A stretch of 64,000 bases of DNA from assembly GCA_023053685.1 (NCBI GenBank), contig JALIGW010000002.1:170467430-170531429 (forward strand), in the 5' to 3' direction. Shown piece after piece: positions 50,481 through 61,187 of this stretch (its first letter is position 1; each line of letters starts with the position of its first letter). The position numbers and the translations under genes are program-made. Source of the stretch: Diadophis punctatus similis. Lineage: Eukaryota > Chordata > Lepidosauria > Squamata > Dipsadidae. The notes under the pieces were generated by a model that worked only from the letters and a program-made list of their open reading frames with translations, did not search any database and was not told the origin of the DNA.

Positions 50481-51138
50481 GAGATAATACAGGGCATAAT
50501 AATAAATTTAAATTGTTAATAAAAAGAAAAAAAAAGAAAAGAAGAACACTATTTTTTAAAAACTTCAACTCCAAATTATACACTAATAATATATCGTCTA
50601 TGTATATAATAGTAAAGATACAAAAAAGAAAAGAAAGGAAAGAAAGAGAAATCTCTTTAACAATACAAGCAAACAAGCCTCCTACCTCCTCCCTTCAATC
50701 CTCTACCTTATACAAAGTAAATATTATATAAATAATAACTAAATATAAAATACAAAAATCTTAAACTAATATTATTAACATTAAGAATAACCTCAAAGAT
50801 AAATAAAACTTAGCTAAATGTTACGTAAGTAATCATTAAATATTAAATTTCATCATAATATTAATAACATAATATTATTCTAGATTAACTTATTAACTTC
50901 AAAAAACAAAAAATCTTTAAAGTCTTAAAAAAAAGAAAAAAGAAAAAACAAATCTTCAACAAACTATATATATCTAATATTATTAACATTAAAAATAACC
51001 TCAAAGTTATATAAAACTTAGCTAAATATTGCATAGGTAATCATTAAATAGGGAAAAGGAAAAATACAATCATATTAGTCTCTATCCGTCCAATATATTT
51101 CAACATCACATCTTTTTGTATCTTGATAGTTGCATCTT

Positions 51139-52209
51139 TTAATAGCTCAATAAATTCGAATTTGTCAACTCGTCTCCCATCTGGTCCCAAACCTCCATCT
51201 CCTTTTCCCCAGCTATCTGGCTCTGGCACTCCTTTTGGTTTTTTAAATCTATTTCCTTTTGATCCAGCAAAGATGGCTTCCCCTCCTCCTCCTCTTTTAT
51301 TTTCATACATCCTTCCTCTGGAATTTTGGATTTATCAGCCTTTAAAACATTGACATAAAATTCAGTAGCTTTTTTTATCGTATTAAGCCGGTATCTTTTT
51401 CCAGAAAATTTCACTGCTACTCCAACTGGCGCTTCCCATTTATATTGTAAATTTAATCTTTTGAATTCATCAATCAAAAAAGTGTAGCTTTTTCTGGCTT
51501 TAAGCATTTTAGAGGGGATTTCTTTCCAAATCTTTAATTCCTGACCATTCACCATGAGATTATTGTTGAACGTTGCCTGTATAATTCTATTCCGTAGAGC
51601 TCTTGTGGTAAAATATATGACAATGTCCCTTGGTAAATGCTTTTGTTTAGCATACCACGAATTGATTCTGTATATTTTGTCGATTTGTGTAGCCAATTCC
51701 ACTTTAGAAATTCCAGACACCTGATCCAATGCATCAACCATCCTTCCTTTTAAATCTTCATATAATCCCTCTTTCAAACCTCTGACCCTTATAGCAACTT
51801 CCATGGATCTAAACTGTGTCATCAACACCTCTGTTTCAAAATTTGCAATATCATTTTGGATTTTATCTATGTATTTCACCGAGGTTGCCAAAGCTTGTTT
51901 ATTTGTTTCAATACGTTCTGCCAAAACTTCAATATTTGTTGCTAAACCTTTGCAAACCTCTAACACATCAAATCTGAGTTGTTGATTCATATTCTTCAAA
52001 GCAACCTGCATTTTTTTGTCTATCTCACTAATTTTCTGATTAAATTCCAAAGTCAGTTCATGTTTCATAATCTTTAAATTATTTAATAAATTTTCAGGTG
52101 TCAAAGGCTGTGGAGGTGTTAACTCAGTATTAAGTTGCGTTTTAGAAATATATCCAGAGGGATAATCATTTCTTTTAGTCAAAACAATCTTTCCAGATTT
52201 TGAAGCCAT
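51139..52209 (-). CDS. L1-type ORF1 protein (trimeric RNA-binding chaperone)
   Basis: An intact 356-codon frame starting ATGG with A at -3. The order is that of L1 ORF1p: a basic N-tail, a predicted coiled coil at about 45-130 (LLNNLKIMKHELTLEFNQKI ... KYIDKIQNDIANFETE), an RRM-like domain at about 135-228 (MEVAIRVRGLKE, then LPRDIVIYFTTRALRNRII, aligning with the PRHIIVRF segment of mammalian ORF1p) and a C-terminal domain at about 230-290 (SKMLKARKSYTFLIDEFKRL, like the L-x-ARREW-x-IFNILKE block). A charged tail completes it. L1 ORF1p coats its own RNA in cytoplasmic particles and acts as a nucleic-acid chaperone. It is not an enzyme. The absence of stops and frameshifts implies a young insertion. 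It is not a host gene. Confidence 0.85.
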   Translation of the reverse strand: MASKSGKIVLTKRNDYPSGYISKTQLNTELTPPQPLTPENLLNNLKIMKHELTLEFNQKISEIDKKMQVALKNMNQQLRFDVLEVCKGLATNIEVLAERIETNKQALATSVKYIDKIQNDIANFETEVLMTQFRSMEVAIRVRGLKEGLYEDLKGRMVDALDQVSGISKVELATQIDKIYRINSWYAKQKHLPRDIVIYFTTRALRNRIIQATFNNNLMVNGQELKIWKEIPSKMLKARKSYTFLIDEFKRLNLQYKWEAPVGVAVKFSGKRYRLNTIKKATEFYVNVLKADKSKIPEEGCMKIKEEEEGKPSLLDQKEIDLKNQKECQSQIAGEKEMEVWDQMGDELTNSNLLSY

Positions 52210-53098
52210 TATGGTGTTTCAAAAGAGTACAAAGAAAAAAGAAAGCCAGGTGCCTGATTAAAGTTCTTTCCAGTTTAAAATCCAGGTAGTCTTTTATTAT
52301 TAGAAATCTTTCAATTATAACTTTAATCCAGGGTTAGGAGACAGAGAAAGAAAAAACCATTTTTCCAAGTTAAAAGTTTCCATAAGAGAAAAAAAAAAGC
52401 CTCTGGGAAAACGAAAGTCACTTTCACTTCTCAATCGCCATATTGTTACTTTGTTTCCTTTGTTTCTTTGCCGAAGTGAAAGCTTACCCAGGAGTTGAAA
52501 AAAAGGAAAAAAGAGGTTTCATTACTTGCCCATCTCACGCCTGTTTCTCTCTGTCTGCTTCTATAGTTCAAAAGTAATTGTAAATCCCATTCTAGAAGCA
52601 GCGGCTGGTCACGACATCTAGCTCCGCAAAAGCGGAGGTTTCCTGATCTTCGGAGCTGGAGACAGGCTGCATGGGGAGCTCTCCCTTCGCGCCCCTAGAT
52701 GGCTCCTAGGGTGCTGGGGGGGCTCTACCCCACCTGTCAAGCTCTCATCTCTCCCCTTTGCCCGGGGAAGAGATTTCAAAGCCGCCAGACAGCTGTTCTG
52801 GCGGCTTTTTACGAAGATCGGAAAGGCGCCCGACGAAGGGACGTCCGCGATGGCGTGCTCCAAACTGGAAGTCCTCTCGAGTGAGGCTGTTTTTGCCCTC
52901 CCCACGCTCCAGGAAAGCCTCTGGAGCCTGGGGAGGGGGAAAACAGGCCTACTGGAAGTAGGGAAACACATGCGCGGGGGAGCGGGGCACAGGGGGCATT
53001 GAATTATGGGTGTGGGCACGTGCATGTGCGCAATAGCGCGTGCACTTGCACTTTTGGCACCCGAGGAAAAAAAAAGGTTCGCCATCACTGTCCTGGGC

Positions 53099-54264
53099 TT
53101 TTCTCATATAAAAGAACAATTGTTACTCCAGCTGAAAAGTTAGTTGCCATAGAGGTTATCATTATTTTATCCCAGTTTCCTTTAGGAGCCTTAGATACTC
53201 AAGGACTCTAAACCACCACATTAGGATCAGATACCTATCTATAATGAAAATGCCTCTCAAGTCAATGTAACCTTATTCAAATGAAATTTGCAACACGCTG
53301 AGATTCTGTCAGTTTCAGCTTTAAGTCGGTCATAATTAAATTAAATCTCACTCATTTCAGTGGGTATGCTTTGAACCGATGATCCAGCCAATTGCACATT
53401 TGGCATGTTGCACCTTGCCAAAGGGAGAAAAAAAAAATCTGGAGATGTTTGAGAGCAGAATACTCACCACCATGGAAACAGTATCTAGGGTTGGACCACA
53501 ATGGAGGAAGTTAACTGCAAAGATAATGAAGGGTTCCTAATGTCTTTTTAAAGAAACCTTTTGGAAAGAGACACAGTTGCAATTATAAGAACTCCCACTG
53601 AACAGATTCTGGCTTGTGAAAACGGTTTCTTTCTGACTATTTAAATCTCTCCTATTGAGACACTAAATTCTTCAAAGGAGGTACTTTAGTGTGTCTTGGT
53701 AGCAGCCAGAGTAATAACTGTTGATTCTGATAGGCTGCTTGGTAAATTATCCTCTATAAATAATAAGCTTGACAGCTGGAAGGTTGAAAACGATTTTCTT
53801 AAAATAAATTTGATCCTTCATCCTGAGATTAGGGGCGAGTTTTTAGAAATTTCGGTGTCAGCATCAATATCTCCATTAAATGATGTGGAGCTTAAAATGC
53901 TCAGTGACAGTGTGACTCTTATTTCCTAATATGTTGGAGTTGATATTTCCCCTTAATCAGTTAATAATAGTGTGGTATTGACTTTCCATTAAAGAACATA
54001 ATCTCTCTTCCTTTAAAAAAAGCCTTTCGTTGGGAGGAGGTATTATGCTTTGGATTAAGAATGGATCACGCAGACGTGTAAAGGATTGTTCTATTTTTCT
54101 CTTTTCTGTAATTTTTATTTAACAAATCTGAGCATGTGTTTCCACAGGCAAACTTCAGTTTTTAATCGCTATTTTCAATGTATTATTCTTCCACCTTGCT
54201 TTGCTAGTACTACTGAACTGTGAATACAAAATTCCATAATTATTGTCACTGGGAAAATATATAT
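53099..54264. other. Intronic unique sequence
   Basis: No gene or repeat recognised. The open frame at 53,696-53,929 has no family resemblance. Confidence 0.4.
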
Positions 54265-54410
54265 CATTATGACAGTTGAATATGACTATATGCAGGCACT
54301 CCCTGTATCCTTGCTGTTGAATGACAATTGTCATTCAACAGCAAGGCTACAGGGAGTTGCATGCATACAGTTATATTTAACAGTCAATGACAACTGTCAT
54401 TCAATGAGTA
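54265..54410. repeat. Long palindrome with outer inverted repeats
   Basis: The core 54,298-54,357 is a 60-bp palindrome centred on CAATTG. The arms (ACTCCCTGTATCCTTGCTG... and its inverse) match 29 of 30. Outside it, ATGACAGTTGAATATGACTA on the left and the inverse of a similar segment at about 54,370-54,405 form a second, looser pair. It is most simply a small MITE, but no target duplication was found. Confidence 0.7.
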
Positions 54411-54431
54411 ATTGTATCTATCCAACTGTTT

Positions 54432-54613
54432 TCAGCACTCTGAGGGAGGTTTACAACATTAGCATATTGTCTTCAACAATCTGGGTCCTCATTTTACCGA
54501 CCTCGGAAGGGTGGAAGGATGAGTCAACCTTGAGCCCATCAGGATCAAACTCCAGACTATGGACAGAGTTAGCCTGCAATATTGCATTCTAACCACTGCG
54601 CCACCAGGGTTCC
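54432..54613 (-). repeat. Sauria SINE fragment (antisense)
   Basis: CAATCTGGGTCCTCATTTTACC, then GAGTCAACCTTGAGCC and the reverse-complement head AACCACTGCGCCACCAGGG. The 3' end is truncated. Confidence 0.82.
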
Positions 54614-54675
54614 TATAATGAATCTCCTGTTCCACAGCAACGTTTAGGAACTCTAGACTCTACAGTGCATTACTA

Positions 54676-54897
54676 GAAAGCCTGTTTGGAGTAGTGGTTA
54701 AGGCTCGAGGCTAGAAACCAGGAGACTAGGAGTTCTAGTCCCACCTTAGGCACAAAGCTAGTTAGGTGACCTTGGGTCACCCAGTCTCTGTTAACTCTAG
54801 GAAAGAGACAATAGCAAAGCCCTTCTGAAACCTTGCCAAGAAAACTTCAGGGACCTGCCCAGGCATTGCCAAGAGCCAACACTGACTAAAAGGCACC
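54676..54897 (+). repeat. tRNA-derived SINE (second family)
   Basis: The GTTTGGAGTAGTGGTTAAGG head has an intact A-box-like stretch and GGAGTTCTAGTCCC as the B box. The body CCTTGCCAAGAAAACTTCAGG matches the 21,236 copy. It ends CACTGACTAAAAGGCACC. Confidence 0.75.
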
Positions 54898-56938
54898 GAA
54901 ATAAGCAAGCAACCCTCTCCCCATACAAAAATAAACATGCATGATATTCTCTCTTCTAATCAGTATGAATGTGAACGTTCTAACCTCTGTCATTCATTTC
55001 ACAGGATGCTTCTTCTGCTGCATTCTCCTAAAGTTCAACCCAGCTATTCCAGTGTTTCCCTTGGTCATTTCTGTGTATATATGCAGAGAAGATAACTTCA
55101 ATTGCTAGCAAAGTCTTTGCTTCAGTTCTTTGATGTGGCATTTTTCTTGCATTGCTGCCATAAATTAAGCACTTTTCTGAAAGATTTGTACGTGTAGTAA
55201 AAAAACATCACCAAAAATCATTGCCTAAAAGAAACCAAGACAGACTGTAATATAAAATTTCCTTTAAACTTGGCTTTCTGATGGGATAGACTGTGTATTC
55301 TGGAGAAATGTTCACTGAAGTTTCAAACTAAATGTGCTTTTGTCTTAAACCTGGAAGCAAATTTGGGTCCCAGGCTCAGACTGAACCAAACATTAAACAT
55401 TATGTAACCCTAGATAATGGATGGGTATTGCCTATCATGATTGGCTGTTGCAAGGAAGCAAAATTGCAGCCTGTAAGAAGGATTCACCTAGTTTTGCATG
55501 TATAAATTTCTAGATAAGTTGGGGTATATGAAACCATGGAGGCTTCACTGTAGTTTCTTAGCCTTCTAAGTAAGCACTGTCATTAGCTCTTCAGAGCATG
55601 CAATTTATTAAGCTGCCAAACTCAATATTAGTTTGCATTAAAACCAATCTTGATCTGATTTGAATTTCGGTATCAATTCAAAAATTGATTTGATGATGTA
55701 GTTTGCTTTAGAAAATTGACACAATTTGATTTGGATTTTTGAAGTGCATTTGTGCATGCTATCATGGAAACTGGACGCCATTGCTTAACTGAATCTAAGA
55801 TGGATTAATTATTGTAATAAGTTTCAAATGACAACTTCTCTATTGCAAATTAGAATATTTCCAAACAATTGGTAGATGTCTGACTCAGTTTGAATCCAAA
55901 TCCAAGTCATGCAGTCTTATTAAATACAAGCAAAAAAATAAATAAATACCAGAAGTCCTACATTCATAAACCAAACTCCCATAAATTGAGTCATAATATA
56001 CAAGATCAAGCTGCTTGACTCAATATGCAAGATCAGGCTACTCACACCTATTGAATGATATGCTAAGAGTCCATATATGTTTGTCAATATTTTTGGTTAT
56101 GTTGAGGATGTTCCAGGAGAAGACCATTGCAAGGATCACTGGCTTGCCTTTGTTATTTGACAACATCGATATGGTTGCAACCATAGTTCACCGTACATTC
56201 TTAAGAGCTATGAAGCAAAACATACCACATGGCTGTATGCTCCATAGAAAGCAAAGTCTTCAAAGGAGCCTGAGGTCTCATTGAAGTGGTAAAATTAGAT
56301 TGGGGCTGTACTATTTCCAAATGCTGATGAAGACATCTATGTAGGACTGTTTTCCCACAAAAAACAGTCTGTACATTGAAAACAACCATGTTGGGAAGAA
56401 AGCTAGATTAATCCTCCTTTCTAAGATATTTTCTATGCACAGCACTTTGTATAAATTCAGTCCTATGATTGCCATCACTGTTCTAAAGACGAACAGCTCA
56501 GATGGAGGCTTATAATTTTACTGGGATCCAAGCTACAGATTGAAGGCTGTTCAGACATCCTCTCTAAATATTTACCCTTATGCTATGTGATTCATTTCTT
56601 TATGTTATCTTGAAAGTGAGGATTTTAAGCTTGAAAGAATCACATGCATGCTCATGGTTAGCTGATATCAAAGGTGGGTGTTACCACAAATGCCCAGTTT
56701 GGTTTGTGTAGATGCTTATAAATTACCTCAGTTGCCACAATATATTCTGGATAGGCACAGTAAAAACTTCAGATATGAATATGATTATGCTGAAACTCTA
56801 TTCAGTTTACTTATTTCAGGTCCCTACATGTAGTTTTCATATAAGGTGGTCATCTATCTGAACTATTGACTCTCTGCTTGTTTAGAAACTTTGCAAGCAT
56901 TATAAATATATTTTAGAACTAGTTCCAAGAATGTTATA
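54898..56938. other. Intronic unique sequence
   Basis: AT-rich single-copy sequence. No gene or repeat recognised. Confidence 0.4.
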
Positions 56939-57375
56939 TTGTAGTTATCTTCGACTTATAACCTTATGTTTAGAAACAGTTCAAAGTTATAACAGCACTG
57001 AAAAAAGTAACTTATGACCAGTTTCCACACTTAACTATTGGTCGGGTTTTTTTATTTGGTCATTTTTATATGCTGCCCCACTCCCTTAGGACTCAGGTCC
57101 ATGGTCACATGATCAAAATTCAGACGCTTGGCAACTGGCATGTATTTATGACAGTTGCACTATCCTGGGGTCATGTGATCACCATTTGTGACCTTTCCAG
57201 CTTGCGTCCAACAAGCAAAGCCAATGGGGAAGCCAGATTTGCTTAATGACTGCATAATTCACTTAAAAACTGCAGTGATTCACTTAACAACTGTGTCAAA
57301 AAAAGGTTGTAAAACTTTTTTGCTTAGCATTGGAAAATTTGAGTTCAATTGTGGTTGTAAGTTGAGGACTACCTC
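56939..57375 (-). mobile_element. Tigger/pogo-like element
   Basis: The left end GTAGTTATCTTCGACTTATAACC and right end TTGTAAGTTGAGGACTACCTC form the family terminal repeats, with TA following at 57,376. Internal GTGATCACCATTTGTGACC and CAACAAGCAAAGCCAATGGG match the 45,496 copy. A T-rich stretch of about 60 bp near 57,045-57,090 is unique to this copy. Confidence 0.72.
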
Positions 57376-57377
57376 TA

Positions 57378-57980
57378 TCATCTGCCTGCATTTATAATAA
57401 GACTTCATGTGAAGTTATAAGTCGCATAGGCTCTGCTCCATCTAGTCTTTATTAGGTTTTTTTTTTTAATATTCAAACAGCCCACCAAAACCCTCTTATG
57501 TATGAAACAAGTCTTTTATATATATTCATTGCATCTTTTTAATGTTGAAGTCAACTTACTTAATAAGAGGGAAACAAGGAAATGAAGCATATGAACTACT
57601 ACTGTACATACAGTCTTCCAAGCAGGAAAAAAAATAGTCTGCTAAATTATGGGAACTAAGCCGGGCTCTTCAGTCTATTGTATAATTGATGAGAAATAGG
57701 TATCTTCCCATCCTCAGGTTCTATTCCAGTTAGGCTGTCAGTTTGCATGCCCACTCTTGCAGGGATTCTTTGATCGTCCCCGCTTACTTCACTAGCCGAC
57801 ATTTCAATCATTGTTCAATTATGCTTCCATTTTTACAGCTTATTCTTTCTTTTCTCAAAGCAAAACATTGATTTGTGGAATATCTGGAGCACGAGTAGAC
57901 AAGACACATCCCTTGTTCTGCCCCTCTGTGGCCCCTCTTTTTCGCATTCCCCAGACACATGGGATATGTTGGTAACAAAC
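57378..57980. other. Intronic unique sequence
   Basis: Nothing recognised. Confidence 0.4.
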
Positions 57981-57983
57981 CAC

Positions 57984-58121
57984 TAACATAATCCCCCGTA
58001 GAACCGGTAGCGCTGGCGGCGGGAGGCTCCGCCCACCTGCCCAGGATGCTTCTGTTCATGCGCAAAAGTGTTGTGCACGCGAGCGCGTAACAGTGGCAAA
58101 ATATTTTACAACCCACCACTG
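57984..58121. mobile_element. hAT-type MITE, truncated
   Basis: The right terminus TTACAACCCACCACTG is clear. The interior has GTAGAACCGGTAGCG and CATGCGCAAAAG. The left terminus is missing and the start is approximate. Confidence 0.6.
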
Positions 58122-58459
58122 TCCCATCTCTTTAAAAAAAAAAACTCTCCTTCAAAAACCCAGAAAAGTATAATGTATTTTCACTATGGTGAGAGCCGCT
58201 TGTCACTCACCAACAACTTCAACTCTTAGCCATTACAATTAAAAAAGAGAGGTACAATCCCATCTATAAAACGTCACCTTTTCTTTGGTGTGGCTTGCCT
58301 TCTTGTGCTATGGGCTCTTTAAGTGTCTAATAGAACCTTCTCAGAATTATGCTCAAGTGCAACTATCAAACATTAGAAAATAAGAAACATGTAATGCAAT
58401 AATATATGCAGTTTATTAATCCATTGAATCAACATCTGACAATATCCTTTTTTTAGGGT
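58122..58459. other. Intronic unique sequence
   Basis: Nothing recognised. Confidence 0.4.
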
Positions 58460-58477
58460 AAGGCAAGTGGTCTAGTT

Positions 58478-58607
58478 CAGGGGTCTCCAACCTTGGCAAA
58501 TTTAAGACTTGTGGACTTCAACTCCCAGAATTCCTCAGCCAGCTGGCTGAGGAATTCTGGGAGTTGAAGTCCACAAGTCTTAAAGTTGCCAAGGTTGGAG
58601 ACCCCTG
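58478..58607. mobile_element. Near-perfect palindromic hAT MITE, perfect TSD
   Basis: A 130-bp element made of two 65-bp arms that are inverse copies with one mismatch. The termini are CAGGGGTCTCCAACCTTGGC and its inverse. The flanks GTCTAGTT (58,470-58,477 and 58,608-58,615) are identical, as expected for hAT. It is inserted in the A-box region of the tRNA-derived SINE, whose body follows at 58,608. Confidence 0.95.
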
Positions 58608-58745
58608 GTCTAGTTGTTAAGGTACCAGGCTAGAAACCAGAAGACAGTGAATTCTAATCCTGCCTTAGGCATGAAAGCCTTCTTGAGAGACAGTCACTCT
58701 CTCAAAACCAGAATGCCAGGCTCAGGCAACAAGTCAGTCACTCAA
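58608..58745 (+). repeat. tRNA-derived SINE (second family), interrupted
   Basis: GTCTAGTTGTTAAGGTACCAG continues a head whose first bases (GCAAGTGGTCTAGTT) lie left of the MITE at about 58,463. GTGAATTCTAATCCTGCCTT is the B-box region. The 3' half is lost. Confidence 0.7.
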
Positions 58746-59863
58746 TTCGTAATCCAACTACTGGATCAATATTTGGTTGATCCCAAAAAAATAGACCCTG
58801 CACTTGCAGAAAAATACTAGGAAGAAAAAAATATTTTTATAGGTTATAATAAATTTAGGCAGCAACCTTTATTGACGTTAAAAAATATTTGTAAACTCCA
58901 GAGGCATAAATTACTTAGTTGCTTACCTACATCGTTGAATGAACAGCTAAATTTCAGAGATTACAGTAAAGGGTTGGGGTAAGGGGTTGCCATCCAAATT
59001 CACAGACTCCCTGATATCTATCCACTGACCCTCAAGGGGTTGGACAACCCCAGAATAAGACTCCTTGTTTTAGATATTAGCCTAAGTATTTCTAATTACT
59101 AAGAAGGTTTACTTCCAATTTTAATCCAGTCAAGATTTTATTTTGTCCCTGTTTCAGAAATGTTTGGTTTACTGAACAAACATTCAATGGTAACTGATCC
59201 TCAAGTTACCATGGTTGTCAGTGGTACCCATTCCAATTATTTGAATTAAACAACATTGATGTGAAATACAAAGGATGAAAGTCCATTAAAAAAAATCATT
59301 CTTAGACTCAAGTTTCCTCATTTAGCCCACAGAAAGTCTCCTGCCATTCTTGCTCAAGTGGTGGTAGAGTTCCAGATCAAATTGCTTGGAGTTGTAGGGT
59401 GAATCATGGCATCACCACATGACTACTTTGCCAGGCACACCTGTGTATCTGCTCCTTTCCCATGAAAGGAAACTATCAAAATGGTGATATGATTTAAAAC
59501 AAAAACAAAACCAGTCCCACAATCAAGCATAGGATTAAGGCTCCAGCTTGATTTCATCCCAGATGATCTCCTTCATGCAGATCAGCAGCTGAGAATCATT
59601 TGGCTTGTGTAGTTTTGCTTTGGTTTTCTTTGTATTTGTGAGTATTAGTGGCTTTGTTTCACTGGGGTATTCTGTCATTTCTGGATGTCTTCAATGCAGC
59701 CATTATTGTCTGTGTTTTGTGGGGATATTTTCAACTGGCTGTTTTACAGTAATGGCTTCGGCCATGTTTCAATCTGTGTACAAAGCATAAATTGGTTGGA
59801 TTTTCTGTAGGACGGGTGTATATTTTGTCTTGTTACATATAGCAATATGTAATTGTAGTTTTA
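58746..59863. other. Intronic unique sequence
   Basis: Nothing recognised. The small open frame at 59,605-59,790 is hydrophobic but has no homologue that I know. Confidence 0.4.
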
Positions 59864-60101
59864 AAGCAATAGCACTTAGACATATACTGCTTCACAGTGT
59901 TTTATAGCTCTCTCTAAGCAGTTTACAGAGTCAGCCTATTGCCCCCAACAATGTAGGTCCTCATTTTACCAACCTCAGAAGGATGGAAGGCTGAGTCAAC
60001 CTTGAGTTGGTGAGACTCGAATTGCCGAACTGCTGGCAGCCAGCAATCAGCAGAAGTAGCCCGCAGTACTGAATTCTAACCACTGCACCACCACGGCTCA
60101 G
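59864..60101 (-). repeat. Sauria SINE (antisense)
   Basis: Complete copy: AGCAATAGCACTTAGACATA at the 3' end, the CAATGTAGGTCCTCATTTTACC body and a CTAACCACTGCACCACCACGG head. Confidence 0.88.
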
Positions 60102-60494
60102 TAGCAGCCAATACATGATTTCGTTGTCACCTGGAAGACAATGAACTCAGAATTTGAAGAAAACAGAAAAGAACAATTGTTTTAATCTGAGGCAATTTGA
60201 CTTCTGTAGCTCTGTGAGGTGGTAAGAGACTAGTGCAAAGCTCAAAAGTGTGGTTACAGTAACAATCTATGGTTATGGTTAAAGCCAGCAAAAATGTATA
60301 AGCCTACTTTAAAACATGGTTCAGATTGGAAAATCTTACCTGGAAAGGAATCAGATGTTCAAATAAAACATGGTTAGATAAAATAATCATTACTCTGAAG
60401 TAAATATTAATATTTAAGAATATTAATAGTTAATAATTAACGATAAATAATATTTCTCTTTTTTTAAAAAAAATACTTATTTTGTGAAATCAAG

Positions 60495-60600
60495 TGCACT
60501 GATGATGTTACCTAGTCAGGTAATGAAACGTCTGCAAGCAAACAACCAAGCTCAGCACCAAGGAGTCTGCAGTTCAACCCTGAGCTACAAATATATTCTT
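60495..60600 (+). repeat. Dispersed repeat fragment, second copy at 37,612
   Basis: GCACTGATGATGTTACCTAG through AACAACCAAGCTCAGCACCA is the inverse of the 37,612-37,745 segment. The class is undetermined. Confidence 0.55.
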
Positions 60601-60992
60601 CTATTGAAACTGAAGTGTACTTCATAATTGAAGGATCATGAAAGAAGGTGGCATATAAAACTTTATAAATAACTGTATAAAAGATTTGGTACCTGCTTGT
60701 CTTGGGATGTAGGGAGCAAAATGATCATCTGCCTCTGCGTGCATTCACCCAGCCTTTTTGTGGCTTTTTCTATCTGCTTGTTCCCCTATAAAGCGAGGCT
60801 GTTATTCAGAAGAAATTAGCCCCAAAATGCTCCCATTTTGTAAAATTTCTTCCTTCTCAAGGTTGCCCAACTCCAACTCTTCTTGTTCTCAAGCATTAGG
60901 AAAAGACTTAGCTTTCATTGGCTTTGGCTGACTTTCTTTAGCTGTTCTGTCCATCCATTTTATTTCTGTCTCATTGATTTATGTTTTACAGG

Positions 60993-61187
60993 TAGCAATA
61001 GCAATAGCACTTAGACTTATATACTGCTTCAGTACTTTACAGCCTTCTCTGTCCTCATTTTACCCACCTCAGAAGGATGGAAGGCTGAGTCAACATTGAG
61101 CCTGGTGAGATTCGATCTGCCAAATTGCAGGCAGCTGGCAGGCAGCAGAAGTATCCTGAAGTACTGCATTCTAACCACTGCACCACA
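60993..61187 (-). repeat. Sauria SINE (antisense), internally deleted
   Basis: TAGCAATAGCAATAGCACTT and TATATACTGCTTCAGTACTT are followed directly by CTGTCCTCATTTTACCCACC, so the AAGCAGTTTACAGAG...CAATCTGG segment is missing. The head CTAACCACTGCACCAC is present. Confidence 0.85.

Larger units (their letters stand above)
50338..52878 (-). mobile_element. ORF1-only L1-type retrotransposon (HAL1-like)
   Basis: A 2.54-kb minus-strand insertion flanked by a perfect 16-bp target duplication, GAGTGAGGCTGTTTTT, at 50,322-50,337 and 52,879-52,894. From its 5' end (52,878) it has a GC-rich start, a 5'UTR of about 670 bp, an intact ORF1 (52,209-51,139), then about 800 bp of AT-rich 3' sequence. That 3' part contains a G-rich tract (minus strand, 50,470-50,431), two AATAAA signals (50,366-50,361 and 50,352-50,347) and an A-rich tail. 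A G-rich polypurine tract in the 3'UTR is a hallmark of L1. There is no endonuclease or reverse-transcriptase sequence, so it must have been mobilised in trans by a full L1. In mammals such ORF1-only L1s are called HAL1. The match to that class is inference. Confidence 0.8.
50018..53090. mobile_element. hAT-type element split by an L1-like insertion
   Basis: The left terminus is CCATGATGGCGAACCTATGG and the right terminus GGTTCGCCATCACTG, forming a 16-bp inverted repeat with two mismatches. The flanks TCCTAGGC (50,010-50,017) and TCCTGGGC (53,091-53,098) differ at one base and give the 8-bp duplication of hAT transposition. Without the nested 2.5-kb insertion the element is about 530 bp, with internal Pro/Gly-like GC-rich repeats (CTCCCCAGGCTCCAAGAAAG and its variants). 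It has no transposase and is non-autonomous. Confidence 0.88.

Noticed and set aside
51139..52209. ORF1 considered as a host gene or processed pseudogene
   Set aside because: The target duplication, L1-type 3'UTR and ORF1p domain order show a retrotransposon insertion, and no intron-containing parent is needed to explain it.
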